A stretch of DNA of 64,000 nt from Bacteroidales bacterium (lineage in GTDB: Bacteria > Bacteroidota > Bacteroidia > Bacteroidales > Lentimicrobiaceae), in the NCBI GenBank assembly GCA_024636955.1, contig JAGXGB010000078.1, positions 16,397-80,396 of the forward strand, in the 5' to 3' direction. Below are positions 34,228 through 47,600 of this stretch, piece by piece. The position numbers and the translations under genes are program-made. A model generated the notes under the pieces. The model was not told the origin of the DNA. It saw only the letters and a program-made list of their open reading frames with translations, and made no database searches. Numbering within the stretch: position 1 is the stretch's first letter; every line of letters starts with the position of its first letter.

Positions 34228-36225
34228 ATGAATCCATACTCTAAGTATATGCGGTTTATAGTTCTGCTCTTAATTATTTCAGCATATATTCCATATTCCT
34301 TTGCTCAGGATCCTGAGGGTGAAGACTACAATCTGCCTCCCACTACCAATGTCAATAATAATAACAACACTAATTATAATCCCTCACCTGATACTGCTTC
34401 CATTTTCTATACTCAACTTAATGATAGGTGGCCGGGTGAAAAGATTATCAGGCTAAACGACACCCTATTAACCGGCTTTAACTATTATCTGCCAACTGAA
34501 AATGCTACATCATTGTATGCTCTTACCGGTAATGCAGGGCTTGCTTATCGTTCAATAGTTTTTTCAATGCCCGAATACTCAGGTTTCAAGTTTACACCTT
34601 TTGACTATACATTGTATAAGTTCATCAACCGGAATATCAAGTATTACCAGACTACGGGCCCCTACACCAATATCTTCTATTCTACAGGTCCGGGAAAAGA
34701 ACAGGTATTCAGGTTCACACATTCACAGAATATCGCAGGCGGACTAACCCTGGGACTTGATGTTGACCTTATTAACTCCATCGGGCTATATCAAAGGCAG
34801 AAGTCGGATGATATGTCGTTTGCAGGTACTGCCCAATATGTGAACAAAAAAGAGAATTATGCAGTGCTTGGCAACTACCACAACAGCACAATACGCTGGC
34901 GCGAGAATGGTGGTGTACGAAGAATAACTATGTTTACCAATAACACTGAAACTGACAGAAAGCGTATTCCCATTTACCTAACCAATGCCGACAACTTCAT
35001 GAAGGAGAGCGGTTTTCAGGTACGGCAATTCTATTACTTTGGTAAAGTGAGGAAAAACCCTGTTACTGACAGTTTAAGGTCAGATACCATTGGCCCCAGG
35101 AAACTACACAGATACTATAACCCTGAGAGAAGTAATTACATCAGGCATACCATAAGCTACTCCCGCAATGCTTACAGGTATACTGATAATAACCCATTAT
35201 CAGGTTTTTATAACCAGGTTTTCATTGATTCAACTAAAACTTTTGATTCAATATATTACCATGAGTTGGCAAATGACCTTTCGATAGAAGCAGGTGTTGG
35301 CAGAGTACGGGGGTCATCAAAAGCAGTATTATTGAGGGCTGGTGTTGAACATATATCAGGGGTTTACAGGAATGATACCATCAAGCGCAACTTCAACAGA
35401 CTTACTCCTTATGCTTACCTGGCAGCAAATGCATTTGGACTGGCAAAAGCAGAAGGAATGATATGGGCAACTACCGGCAACCCTTTCAATGGCGATAAAG
35501 GTATCAGCGGATTATTGACATTGCCAGGTTATGACAATTCTGAAAGTTGGGGTAACTTGAAAGCAAGTGCTTCCATCATTATTGAGCAGCCATTTTACCT
35601 TTATCAGTATCATTACTCAAACCACTTCAGTTGGGAAAATGCTTTCGGACAGCAAACCACCCTGAGCTTTAAGACATCGTATGAACACCGGTTCTTTAAA
35701 GCAGGATTTAATGTATATAATCTGACTGATTATGTATACCTTGATACAATTTCACGTCCGGTTAAAGAGCAAGGATCAGTGGCAGTTACTCAAATATGGG
35801 CTTTTACTGATTTAAAATGGCGCCACTTCGAGTCACAGATATATGGTATAGTCCAGAATTCATCCAGGCAGGGTGTAATAAACCTTCCGCAGTTTGCAGG
35901 CCGTGCATCATTATGCTATTCACGTGCCTTGTTCAAAAGGGCGCTCTACCTTCAGGGAGGATTTGCGGTGCTGTTTAACACCCCATTTTATGAGGATGCA
36001 TACATGCCTGCCTTAAGGGCTTTTCATGTCCAGAACACTGTTGAAACAGGCGGCTACCCCTATGTTGATGCCTTTATTAACATCAGAGTTAAGAGGGCAC
36101 GCATGTTCCTTATGATGAAAAACCTCAATGCAGGCATGATGGAAGCTGATTATATCATGGTACCCGGATACCCAATGCCCGACAGGGGTTTGCGATTTGG
36201 CGTATCGTGGGCATTTTATGATTAA
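34228..36225 (+). CDS. Putative porin (Bacteroidota-specific OM barrel family)
   Basis: ~665 aa from ATG 34228; an upstream TTG at 34183 in the same frame would add 15 polar residues before the signal. Signal peptide: MRFIVLLLIISAYIPYSFAQ. A Pro/Asn-rich stretch follows, then regular amphipathic strands over the rest. The C-terminus reads IMVPGYPMPDRGLRFGVSWA then FYD, the pattern typical of the 'putative porin' family (PF14121-type). The N-terminal AQDPEGEDYNLPP ... PGEKIIRLNDTLLTGFNYYL element is also family-like. Expected outer-membrane diffusion pore; substrate unknown. No SusD or plug domain neighbours, so not a glycan TonB system. Confidence 0.85.
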   Translation: MNPYSKYMRFIVLLLIISAYIPYSFAQDPEGEDYNLPPTTNVNNNNNTNYNPSPDTASIFYTQLNDRWPGEKIIRLNDTLLTGFNYYLPTENATSLYALTGNAGLAYRSIVFSMPEYSGFKFTPFDYTLYKFINRNIKYYQTTGPYTNIFYSTGPGKEQVFRFTHSQNIAGGLTLGLDVDLINSIGLYQRQKSDDMSFAGTAQYVNKKENYAVLGNYHNSTIRWRENGGVRRITMFTNNTETDRKRIPIYLTNADNFMKESGFQVRQFYYFGKVRKNPVTDSLRSDTIGPRKLHRYYNPERSNYIRHTISYSRNAYRYTDNNPLSGFYNQVFIDSTKTFDSIYYHELANDLSIEAGVGRVRGSSKAVLLRAGVEHISGVYRNDTIKRNFNRLTPYAYLAANAFGLAKAEGMIWATTGNPFNGDKGISGLLTLPGYDNSESWGNLKASASIIIEQPFYLYQYHYSNHFSWENAFGQQTTLSFKTSYEHRFFKAGFNVYNLTDYVYLDTISRPVKEQGSVAVTQIWAFTDLKWRHFESQIYGIVQNSSRQGVINLPQFAGRASLCYSRALFKRALYLQGGFAVLFNTPFYEDAYMPALRAFHVQNTVETGGYPYVDAFINIRVKRARMFLMMKNLNAGMMEADYIMVPGYPMPDRGLRFGVSWAFYD

Positions 36226-36296
36226 ATCAGGTTCTTTTTTCTAACCACACTTAGTGGGTTCAGCGGGAGGTAGAACGATAAAATGTTTTACCTAAT

Positions 36297-36785
36297 TTAT
36301 TTGATAGCATACCTGATTGAAACTGCCAAACCATCAGCCCACCATCTGTATCCACCAAAATTAATGGCCGGTTTCCAGTCTAATCCAACGTTGAATGGCA
36401 CTTCTGCAAACGTATACTCCAATCCAGCTATAAAGTCAATACCAATCACAGTAAAGTAATTATCGTATGGTCCATTGTCGTACTTATAGTATTTCCAATA
36501 CAGGTCAGGATCTACTGAACTGATGTGACCACCAATACCCAGGAAGTAATCAAGTCCGGGTGCCCCGCTGATTGGTTTCTGCCATTCATACAATCCGGTG
36601 ATTGTGAAACCACGCCACCTGAAGGAGGCAATACCCTCAATGGCATTTGAGGGTGATACAAAATGTTTTACAGTAACACCATTGAATGGCCCTAAGCGGG
36701 CACCTAATCCGGTCCGGTAGTTCTGTGCTTCAGCAACAAGGCTGAAAGTTCCTATCATCAAGATAAGAAGGAATAACTTTTTCAT
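36297..36785 (-). CDS. Small outer-membrane beta-barrel protein
   Basis: 162 aa from the ATG at 36783-36785 (upstream Met at 36806 would precede the signal with seven polar residues). Signal peptide MKKLFLLILMIGTFSLVAEA. The mature part is eight to ten amphipathic strands with Gly/aromatic turns (YRTGLGARLGPFNGVTVKHF, LDYFLGIGGHIS, GLEYTFAEVPFNVGLDWKP) and ends in an alternating AVSIRYAIK strand. Resembles small OmpX/OmpW-size barrels without a known ligand. Convergent with the putative porin gene. Confidence 0.75.
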   Translation of the reverse strand: MKKLFLLILMIGTFSLVAEAQNYRTGLGARLGPFNGVTVKHFVSPSNAIEGIASFRWRGFTITGLYEWQKPISGAPGLDYFLGIGGHISSVDPDLYWKYYKYDNGPYDNYFTVIGIDFIAGLEYTFAEVPFNVGLDWKPAINFGGYRWWADGLAVSIRYAIK

Positions 36786-36922
36786 GTCTATATTCAGTTT
36801 GGTCAACTATATACCACCTTAACAACTGATGTGCCAAAGTGATTGCATCCACAATTGTTAGTGGGCTTGCCCTCTACTATAAGGGGCTCTGTTCACAGCT
36901 AAATTGGTTACTATCTTAACAG

Positions 36923-36950
36923 GAAAGAGCCGACTTTTGCCGGCTCTTTC
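36923..36950 (-). terminator. Terminator of gyrB
   Basis: Perfect 10-bp stem GAAAGAGCCG (36923-36932) with CGGCTCTTTC (36941-36950), 8-nt loop, ~30 nt past the gyrB stop codon read on the minus strand. Confidence 0.8.
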
Positions 36951-36980
36951 GTAGTAAATATTGTAGGATTAGTTAGCCAA

Positions 36981-39103
<2,123 letters not shown>

Positions 39104-39195
39104 CATTTTTTTAATCAAAACTATGTAGGCACTTCCGTGCAATTAAACATGACCGGAAGAAGTTATTTCATTGTTTTAATGCATTACAATAAGTA

Positions 39196-41376
39196 CTACT
39201 TCCGAGCTTCAATCATGATCTCCAGCATCTTTATAGCAGCATCAGGAATAATAGTACCCGGACCGAATATCGCCATAGCGCCTGCTTTGTAAAGGAAGTC
39301 ATAATCCTGTGGTGGAATCACACCACCCACAATCACCATTATATCCTCACGACCCAGTTTCTTAAGCTCTTCGATTACTTGCGGCACCAGGGTTTTATGT
39401 CCTGCTGCCAAACTAGATACACCAAGCACATGCACATCGTTCTCAACAGCCTGACGGGCTGCTTCTGCCGGAGTTTGGAACAGAGGCCCGATGTCTACAT
39501 CAAATCCTATGTCAGCATAGCCTGTAGCAACAACCTTCGCTCCACGGTCGTGCCCATCCTGGCCCATCTTTGCGATCATAATACGAGGGCGGCGGCCATC
39601 GAGTTCTGCAAACTTATCGGCCAGTTCACCGGCTTTCTTAAAGCTGCTGTCGTCATGCGACTCTGAGGAGTATACTCCTGAAATTGAACGTATCACTGCT
39701 TTGTACCTCCCATAAACTTTTTCAAGTGCCATTGAAATCTCACCCAGCGATGCCCTCTTGCGTGCAGCATCAATTGCCAGTGCAAGCAGGTTACCTTCAC
39801 CTGTTTCAGCGGCGCTTGTTAGGGCATCAAGTGATTGTTGAACTTCTTCGTTGTTACGGTTTGCCTTAAGCATTGCAAGACGCCTCAATTGCGATTCCCT
39901 GACTGCGGTATTGTCTACTTCGAGGGTTTCAATTGGATCTTCTTTTGCAAGCCTGTATTTGTTCACACCTACAATGGTATCCCTGCCTGAATCAATGCGT
40001 GCTTGTTTTCGTGCAGCAGCCTCTTCAATACGCATTTTTGGAATGCCTGTTTCAATTGCTTTTGCCATACCTCCAAGGGCTTCAACCTCTTCAATAAGCT
40101 TCCATGCCTTATGTGCAATTTCCTGTGTGAGCGATTCCACGTAATAAGAACCGGCCCATGGGTCAACTACTTTTGTTATATTCGTTTCTTCCTGAAGATA
40201 TATTTGTGTATTCCTGGCAATACGTGCCGAGAAGTCCGTTGGCAATGCTATCGCTTCATCAAGAGCATTGGTGTGCAGGCTTTGGGTATGACCGAGTGCT
40301 GCAGCAAGTGCTTCAACGGCAGTGCGTGTAACATTGTTGAAAGGATCCTGCTCAGTAAGACTCCACCCTGATGTTTGGCAGTGTGTGCGTAATGCCATTG
40401 ACTTGTCGTCCTTCGGATTAAACTGCTTCACAATCTTGGCCCACAGGAGCCTTGCAGCACGCATCTTGGCGATTTCCATAAAGTGGTTCATCCCAACACC
40501 CCAGAAGAACGAAAGCCTCGGTGCAAACGCATCAACAGGAATGCCTGCATGGATACCGGTACGTAAATATTCAAGTCCGTCGGCAAGGGTGTATGCGAGT
40601 TCAATATCGGCAGTAGCCCCTGCTTCCTGCATGTGGTACCCGCTAATGGAAATTGAGTTGAACTTCTTCATATTCCTCGAAGTGAACTCAAATATATCGG
40701 CTATGATACGCATACTGGGCGCAGGCGGGTATATATAAGTGTTGCGCACCATAAACTCCTTAAGGATATCGTTTTGTATGGTACCGATCAGTTTATCCAT
40801 TGAAACACCCTGTTCTTCGGCAGCAACGATGTAAAAGGCAAGTACGGGAAGTACCGCGCCGTTCATAGTCATTGAAACCGACATTTTATCAAGGGGAATC
40901 TGGTCAAACAGTATCTTCATATCAAGGATAGAATCAATGGCTACCCCTGCTTTACCAACATCACCAACTACCCTTTCGTGGTCAGAGTCATAACCCCGGT
41001 GTGTTGCAAGATCAAAGGCAACTGACAAACCCATCTGCCCTGCAGCAAGATTACGGCGGTAAAAAGCATTCGACTCTTCAGCAGTTGAAAAACCTGCATA
41101 CTGCCTTATAGTCCAGGGTTTCATTACATACATGGTGCTGTATGGCCCCCTTAAGAATGGCACTAACCCAGCGGCATAATTCAGGTGCTCCATGTTGGCC
41201 AGATCGGCTTCTGTATATACAGGCTTCACCGGAATCTGCTCGGTAGTCATCCATTCACTGCCTTGTTGTGCTGTAGTGTTTTCTTTGTCCACTGATTGAC
41301 TTTCACCAGTTTTGTCTGTGGCAACTGATTGGCTTCCACCATTCAATACATCTATATTTTTAAAATCGGGACGCAT
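39196..41376 (-). CDS. mutB: Methylmalonyl-CoA mutase, large (alpha) subunit
   Basis: 726 aa. Catalytic (beta/alpha)8 barrel ([54 protein letters not shown]) and C-terminal B12-binding domain with the axial-ligand motif D-G-H609-D-R-G and downstream [12 protein letters not shown]. It isomerises (R)-methylmalonyl-CoA and succinyl-CoA with adenosylcobalamin, the route for propionate formation or use. The N-terminus carries an unusual low-complexity stretch (about residues 12-40) with SQSV twice and Gln/Thr-rich linker before [11 protein letters not shown]. It is encoded 11 nt after mutA in the same operon. Confidence 0.97.
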   Translation of the reverse strand: MRPDFKNIDVLNGGSQSVATDKTGESQSVDKENTTAQQGSEWMTTEQIPVKPVYTEADLANMEHLNYAAGLVPFLRGPYSTMYVMKPWTIRQYAGFSTAEESNAFYRRNLAAGQMGLSVAFDLATHRGYDSDHERVVGDVGKAGVAIDSILDMKILFDQIPLDKMSVSMTMNGAVLPVLAFYIVAAEEQGVSMDKLIGTIQNDILKEFMVRNTYIYPPAPSMRIIADIFEFTSRNMKKFNSISISGYHMQEAGATADIELAYTLADGLEYLRTGIHAGIPVDAFAPRLSFFWGVGMNHFMEIAKMRAARLLWAKIVKQFNPKDDKSMALRTHCQTSGWSLTEQDPFNNVTRTAVEALAAALGHTQSLHTNALDEAIALPTDFSARIARNTQIYLQEETNITKVVDPWAGSYYVESLTQEIAHKAWKLIEEVEALGGMAKAIETGIPKMRIEEAAARKQARIDSGRDTIVGVNKYRLAKEDPIETLEVDNTAVRESQLRRLAMLKANRNNEEVQQSLDALTSAAETGEGNLLALAIDAARKRASLGEISMALEKVYGRYKAVIRSISGVYSSESHDDSSFKKAGELADKFAELDGRRPRIMIAKMGQDGHDRGAKVVATGYADIGFDVDIGPLFQTPAEAARQAVENDVHVLGVSSLAAGHKTLVPQVIEELKKLGREDIMVIVGGVIPPQDYDFLYKAGAMAIFGPGTIIPDAAIKMLEIMIEARK

Positions 41377-41387
41377 AGTTTATTTTT

Positions 41388-43409
41388 CTAAAGCATCACT
41401 TCCAGTTTTTGCTGGAAGCCATACAGTGTTGTTAATAAATTGCTTTTAACGTGAATGAATTCATCCACCCCTGCTGCCTTCAGGCTATCAATAATTTCCT
41501 TAGGATAACCGGCAACAACAATGATCACTTCAGGCATTGAGTCCTTAATTGAACGAGCAATATCAGCGGCTGATTCAGCATATTCTTCATCCGAACTGCA
41601 AATAACTACTATCTCAGAGCCACTATCAACAGCAGCCCTTATTCCTTCGTCAGTAGTGGTAAAGCCTGCATTATCGAGTATGCGATATCCTGCAACACCA
41701 AAGAAGCTTGAACTGAAAGCAGCCCGTGCCTTGCGCATAGCAAGATTACCATAAGTTAGCATGAATACAGCAGGGCGTTTATTTCCTTCATTTTCCCATA
41801 TCTCTGTGGCAAGCCTCATGTCCTCAAACTCATCAGTACCCCTTGAAATTTCAATGGTCTTGTATTGCGGTTTTCTGAATGGGACACCTATAGTTTCATC
41901 ATTTTCGGATTCATAAGTGTCATCATCCTCTGCCTGTCTCTCACCATTCTCCGTTTGACTATCACCATTCTCCATTTGACTATCATCATAATCTATCAGG
42001 CTATCAAAATCCTCTGCTTCTGTTTTCACCTGAATCTTCTCCAGCATTCGCTCATTAAGATTAGGGTGCTGGTTTGTGCCAAGCACCAGAGTGCGCCTGT
42101 TGGCAATATCGTCCTTCTTCTTTTTAGCCGAAGCAGCAATTTCATCCTGCACAAAACCCGCCTTGATCGCTTCAAGCATACCACCCTTTTCTTCCACTTG
42201 CAGGAATAGTTTCCATGCAGCCTCTGCCAGTGATGCCGTGAGGTTATCAAGGTAATAAGAGCCGGCCGCAGGGTCAATAACCTTATCAAGACTCGACTCT
42301 TCCTTAAGTATGATCTGCTGATTACGCGCCATTCTTAATGAAAGATCGTCGGGCTCCTGGTAGTTCATATCAAATGGCAGTACTGTGATTATATCTGCAT
42401 TTCCAAGTGCTGCCGACATAGCTTCAGTGGTAGTGCGAAGCATGTTAACAAAAGGATCGTAAATCGATTTATTCCAGGTTGATGTCATGGAGTGAATATG
42501 CATCTTCTGCGACTCCTGTGATGCGGGTTTATAAGCGTTCACAATCTGTGCCCACAATAGCCTTGCAGCGCGCAGTTTGGCTATTTCCATGAAATAGTTA
42601 GAGCCTGTGGCAAAATGGAAAGTCATCTTTGAAGCAACCTCATCGGCTGTGAATCCTTTGGTGGTATACCATGATAAGTATTCATTGCCCGAAGCAAGCG
42701 CAAAGGCCAGTTCATGCACCAGCGTTGAACCGGCATTATGGAAAAACTGCCCGTTAACACTTAGCACCCTGAACTGTTTGAGAGAACGTGCGGCATCCTT
42801 TAATAACTGAGCACCCTCCAGCAAATCACCATCTTCTGAATTGTAGAAATTGCCGTTAAGCAAAACATAACTCAGTGGATCAAAATCAAATACACCCTTA
42901 ATAGATGCGCTGTCGTAACCTGAAGAAATTATGCTCTCATCCAGGTTAAGTAACAGGTTTTCGTAAGAAGGGGAACTGTTGAACAGCAACGTTACCTTAT
43001 CAAGATCAATGCCGTTGAGCAGTGCCGACATTTCCTTAGCTGTGTTTACCTCTGAAACATTCAGCAGCACTGCATCGGCTCCACGCCGGGTGGCATCCTT
43101 TGCAAGATGATTTGCTTTGGCGATATCTGAAGTTTCAACATCCTGGGATATAAGCCACTGGTTGTTTACTCCATTTGTTCCACGAACATAGGGAAACTGT
43201 CCGGGCAGTGAAGCAAACACCTGCTTTATGTTCTGAAGATCTTCAGCACGGTAATAAGGCTTAACATTGATCCCTTCGGCAGTTTTCCAAATCAATTTCT
43301 TGTCGTAATCAGCGCCCTTCAGGTCCTGTTGTATCCGTTGTTCCCACTGCTCCTTTGTTACAGGCGGGAATTCTGAAAATAAACCTACTGGCTTTTTATC
43401 GTTTTCCAT
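41388..43409 (-). CDS. mutA: Methylmalonyl-CoA mutase, small (beta) subunit
   Basis: 673 aa from ATG at 43407-43409 (MENDKKPVGLFSEFPPVTKE); the longer frame to 43499 overlaps the promoter. Mutase barrel recognisable (GLFSEFPPVTKEQWEQRI, PYYRAEDL, QFPYVRGTNG) but the C-terminal Rossmann-like domain (PAVFMLTYGNLAMRKARAAF) lacks the D-x-H-x-x-G B12 ligand, as expected for the non-catalytic subunit that forms a dimer with MutB. An acidic heptapeptide-repeat linker (residues ~470-495; DSQMENGDSQTENGERQ-like) separates the two domains and is encoded by 21-bp units at 41934-41996. Confidence 0.96.
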   Translation of the reverse strand: MENDKKPVGLFSEFPPVTKEQWEQRIQQDLKGADYDKKLIWKTAEGINVKPYYRAEDLQNIKQVFASLPGQFPYVRGTNGVNNQWLISQDVETSDIAKANHLAKDATRRGADAVLLNVSEVNTAKEMSALLNGIDLDKVTLLFNSSPSYENLLLNLDESIISSGYDSASIKGVFDFDPLSYVLLNGNFYNSEDGDLLEGAQLLKDAARSLKQFRVLSVNGQFFHNAGSTLVHELAFALASGNEYLSWYTTKGFTADEVASKMTFHFATGSNYFMEIAKLRAARLLWAQIVNAYKPASQESQKMHIHSMTSTWNKSIYDPFVNMLRTTTEAMSAALGNADIITVLPFDMNYQEPDDLSLRMARNQQIILKEESSLDKVIDPAAGSYYLDNLTASLAEAAWKLFLQVEEKGGMLEAIKAGFVQDEIAASAKKKKDDIANRRTLVLGTNQHPNLNERMLEKIQVKTEAEDFDSLIDYDDSQMENGDSQTENGERQAEDDDTYESENDETIGVPFRKPQYKTIEISRGTDEFEDMRLATEIWENEGNKRPAVFMLTYGNLAMRKARAAFSSSFFGVAGYRILDNAGFTTTDEGIRAAVDSGSEIVVICSSDEEYAESAADIARSIKDSMPEVIIVVAGYPKEIIDSLKAAGVDEFIHVKSNLLTTLYGFQQKLEVML
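41934..41996. repeat. 21-bp tandem repeat inside mutA
   Basis: Three in-frame 21-bp units (41934-41954, 41955-41975, 41976-41996), the second beginning TTGACTATCACCATTCTCC, encode the heptapeptide pattern S-Q-x-E-N-G-x on the minus strand. They sit in the linker between barrel and C-terminal domain. Confidence 0.85.
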
Positions 43410-43496
43410 ATTGCTTGACTCTTTGTATCTTAGCACTTTTACATTGTATTTTAGCAAAACAAAATGCTTAAAGATCTTGTTTTGAAAAAACCGGTG

Positions 43497-43528
43497 CAAA
43501 GGTACAGGTTTTTAAACAATGTGCTCAA
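43497..43528 (-). promoter_or_regulatory. Promoter of mutA-mutB (minus strand)
   Basis: On the minus strand a TTG (43526-43528) precedes TACCTTTG (43497-43504) by 21 bp: both match the Bacteroidota -33/-7 consensus. Transcription would start near 43490, before ATG 43409, and supports that start. Confidence 0.75.
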
Positions 43529-43590
43529 TGTTAGCTTATAATGTATCTTAAATTGTTACATGTAAATAGCTGCATATAACTAACCATATC

Positions 43591-44481
43591 ATGGCAAAAC
43601 AAAGTGCAAATATCAAACAACAAAAGAGAGCAGCTATAACAGGGGCTTCGGGATTTATTGGTGGACGCTTAAAGCTACACCTCCAATCATTGGGATGGAA
43701 AGTGATTTCTCTATCACGGGAAGATCTTAAGGAGGATGACAATATTCTCAGTTCCATGATTGAGGGTTGTGATGTGCTTATCAATCTGGCAGGTGCTCCT
43801 ATTATTGCCCGACACACCGATGCCTATAAAAAGGAAATCTATGAATCGAGGATCAACACGACCCTTAAACTGGTTAGTGCCCTCATCATTGCCCACCACC
43901 CTCCAAAGCACTTTATATCGGCATCAGCCGTAGGCATTTATTCCGGCAAAGGCACTCATACTGAAACCTCCACTGATTATGCCGATGATTTTATGGCTAA
44001 CGTATGCAGCAACTGGGAGCAAGCGGCTATGCAGGCTGCACCTCTAACTGTAATTGCAACCACCCGGCTGGGAATAGCACTCGACGATAAGCAGGGTGCA
44101 CTTCCCACTATGATGATGCCTTTTAAACTTGGCGTAGGAGGAAAGATTGCATCAGGCGGGCAGATGTTCTCATGGGTTCACATTGATGACCTGGTCAATG
44201 CTTTCATGCATGTGATTGAAGGCAAGAAAAGCGGTATTTATAACTTCACCTCACCCGGCTACCTCTCCAATGCCGATTTTACTAAAGTTCTGGCTGATGC
44301 GCTCAACAGGCCGTCGTTTTTTACCGTACCTGAAGCAGCACTTAAGCTTATATATGGTGGTGGTTCAAGAGCACTTACCTCAGGACAAGCAGTTTATCCG
44401 GAGCGCTTGCTGAATGAAGGTTTTAAATTTAAGTATCCTGTTATAGAGGATGCGTTAAAAGATATTCTTAAGGAGAAGTGA
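43591..44481 (+). CDS. TIGR01777-type NAD(P)-binding epimerase/oxidoreductase
   Basis: 296 aa, extended SDR fold: nucleotide-binding AITGASGFIGGRLKLHL, second strand KVISLSRED, active-site region SASAVGIYSGKG with the Y-x-x-x-K-like position, then TRLGIALDDKQGALPTM and SWVHIDDLVNAFMHVIEGKK; C-terminal DUF1731-like PEAALKLIYGGGSRALTSGQ. This family (YfcH/SulA-like) has unproven substrate; a sugar-nucleotide or cell-division-related role has been suggested for homologues. Divergent from mutA, whose promoter shares the intergenic region. Confidence 0.9.
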   Translation: MAKQSANIKQQKRAAITGASGFIGGRLKLHLQSLGWKVISLSREDLKEDDNILSSMIEGCDVLINLAGAPIIARHTDAYKKEIYESRINTTLKLVSALIIAHHPPKHFISASAVGIYSGKGTHTETSTDYADDFMANVCSNWEQAAMQAAPLTVIATTRLGIALDDKQGALPTMMMPFKLGVGGKIASGGQMFSWVHIDDLVNAFMHVIEGKKSGIYNFTSPGYLSNADFTKVLADALNRPSFFTVPEAALKLIYGGGSRALTSGQAVYPERLLNEGFKFKYPVIEDALKDILKEK

Positions 44482-44506
44482 ATAACTGCGGAGATGAAAG
44501 CCCTAC

Positions 44507-44540
44507 TCCAATAACTCCGCCTTTTAAGGCGGAGATAGCG
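44507..44540. repeat. REP-like interspersed element, copy B
   Basis: TCCAATAACTCC followed by GCCTTTTAAGGCGGAGATAG: an aligned copy of the 15771-15808 element with a stronger hairpin (CTCCGCCTT with AAGGCGGAG). It also may terminate the epimerase gene (stop at 44481). Confidence 0.6.
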
Positions 44541-44634
44541 AACTACGGGCGTTATTCTGGTAAAGCCTCCCTCCTATCAACATTTTCCGTAATTTGGCTC
44601 TCTCTTTTTTTAACTCCTTTTAAACCACATTAAA

Positions 44635-47600
44635 ATGAAATTATTCAGTCGTTTTTTAGCTTTTGCTTTAGCACTAAGCTTTATGCCGGCGGCGTTTGCA
44701 TTGGACGATGCCCGTTTGCTGCGTTTCCCTGATATTAATAAAGACCTTGTAGCCTTTGTTTACGCAGGTGATATCTGGACTGTTGAAGCTACCGGAGGCA
44801 ATGCCCGCAGGCTTACTTCACATGAAGGGCTTGAGCTTTTTCCAAAGATCTCACCTGATGGCAAATGGATTGCTTTTTCAGGCGAGTACTCAGGTACACG
44901 CCAGGTGTTTATTATCCCTTCAACCGGTGGAACTCCTAAACAACTTACTTTTTATAATTCTGTTGGTGTGATGCCTCCAAGGGGCGGATGGGATAATGCA
45001 GTTCTCGACTGGACTCCCGACAGCAAACAGGTGATGTTTCGCGGTAACCGCACTCACCTTGGTGAACGCAATGGCAAGTACTTCCTTGTAAGTATTGATG
45101 GCGGACTTGAAACACCGCTTGAAATAGTGAACGGTGGTTTTGCAGTTCTGTCACCTGACGCATCAAAGGTGTGCTTCACTCCTGTTGACCGTGAGTTCCG
45201 CACCTGGAAAAGATACAAAGGAGGCCGTGCAACTGACCTATGGATATACGATCTTAAGAACCACAGCTCCGATCAGATAACCAATTTTACAGGTGCCGAC
45301 CAATGGCCTGTATGGTTTGGAAATAATATTTTCTATGCATCCGACAAAGACATTAAACTCAATATTTATAAATACGACATTGCAACCCGTATGGCGGAGC
45401 AGATGACATTCCATAAAGACTTTGATGTTATGTGGCCTTCGGGCGAGAATGGTCAGCTTGTATATGAGAATGGCGGATACCTGTACAAACTAAACCTGAA
45501 TACAGGAGTAAATGAAAAGCTGGTTGTAAACATTAACTTCGATAACCCGAATTTGATTCCTTATTTTAAAAACGTGAAGGAACATATCGGCAGTTTCGAT
45601 ATTTCGCCTACCGGCAAGAGGGCTATATTCGATGCACGCGGTGACATCTTCTCAGTACCTGCAGAGCATGGAGAAATTGAGAACCTCACAAATACACAGG
45701 GTGTTAGGGAACTTTACCCTTCATGGTCGCCCGACGGTAAGTATATAACTTACGTATCTGATGCATCAGGCGAATATGAAATATACCTGTTGGAGAATAA
45801 AAAAGGTGCTGAAGCAAAACAGCTTTCTTCAGGTTCCAAAGCATGGAAGTACAATCCTGTTTGGTCGCCCGACAGCAAGTACATTGCTTTCTCTGACCGC
45901 AACATGAAACTGTGGCTCATAGATGTGGCCACCGGCAAACAGCGTGAAGTAAACACAGCTACCATGAACGAGATACGGGATTACATCTTTTCACCCGACT
46001 CCCGCTGGATCACTTACACCCGTGAAGGCAATAACGGGCTTTCAGCTATCTGGGTATACAACATTGAAACCTCAAAAAATACCCAACTTACTGATAATAC
46101 CTTCAACGACTGGTCGCCGGTATTCTCACGTGATGGCAAGTATATTTTCTTTGCTTCCGACCGTGACTTCAACCTCCAGTTCTCAAGCTTTGAGTTTGAT
46201 TATCTGTACACTAAGGCCACCCGCTTGTATGCTATGGTACTCAGTAAGGATGGTCCGGCACTTGTAAAGAAGAAGGTAGATGTTGAACCTGCAGGTGATC
46301 CTGCAGAACCTGAAGTAACAGCTTCAGCCGATAAATCAAACCAGAACGGCAAAAACAATGATGCCAAAAACGATAAAACTGATGCCGCTAAACCGGGCAA
46401 AAAAGATCCTGTGAAAGTGGTTATCGACTTTGAGAATATAACTCACCGCATTGTAGTTTTACCGGTTGAAGCAGGTGATTACGGTAATCTTATGGCTGCT
46501 GAAGGAGGTTTATTGTATGCATCCGACAACAAACTTATGTTCTACAACCTGGAGGAAGAAAAGTCAGTTGAGATACTCGACAAAACAGGCAATGCCAGTG
46601 TAAGTGCCGATGGTAAAATGCTCGTTTACAGAAGTGGTCAGGACTATGGCATTGTGAAAGTGAAAGAAGGTCAGAAAGTACCTGCCGGGAAATTGAACCT
46701 TGATAACCTTGAAATGAAGATTGACCCCCGTAAAGAGTGGAACCAAATATACACTGATGCTTGGCGCATATTCCGCGACTTCTTCTACGTGAACAACCTT
46801 CATGGGGTTGATTGGGTAGGAATAAAAGATCGTTACAGTCCAATGTTGCCATCTGTGGCACACCGTGCTGACCTTGACTACGTTCTTTCAGAAATTGTAG
46901 CCGAAACCAATACTGGCCATGCCTATGTTGACTGGGGCGATTTTAACAAAGTTAAGCGCGTTGAAGGCGGACTGTTGGGTGCAGAGATCATACCTGATCA
47001 AAAGGCAGGCATGTACAAAATAGGTACCATCTACGACAGCGAGAACTGGAACAAATCACGCCGTTCGCCTCTTCGCGATATAGGCGTTAATGTTAACGAA
47101 GGCGACTATATTTTAAGCATCAACGGCAGAAAATTAACCCTGAATGATAACCCATACGAGTTTCTGGAAAACAGCCTTAACCGCAACATTGAACTTGAAG
47201 TAAACAGCAAGGCTGATGCAAAAGGATCGAGGATTGAAACAGTGAAACCCATCAACAGTGAGCATGAACTTATGTACCTGAACTGGGTAAATGAACGCAG
47301 GGCTTTGGTTGATAAGCTTTCAGGTGGGCGAATCGGATACATCCATGTGCCAAACACTGCTGTTGAAGGCAACCGTGAATTGTACCGCGGCATGTACACA
47401 TATCATGATAAAGAAGCGTTGATTATTGACGACAGGTACAACGGAGGTGGTTTTATCCCTGACCGTATGGCTGATTTGCTCGACCGCCGCACATTAAGTT
47501 ACTGGCACCGCAATGGACTACAGCCGGGCAAAGCACCAGGCGTTGCACATGATGGTCCAAAAGCTATGCTTATAAACGGTTACTCATCTTCAGGTGGCGA

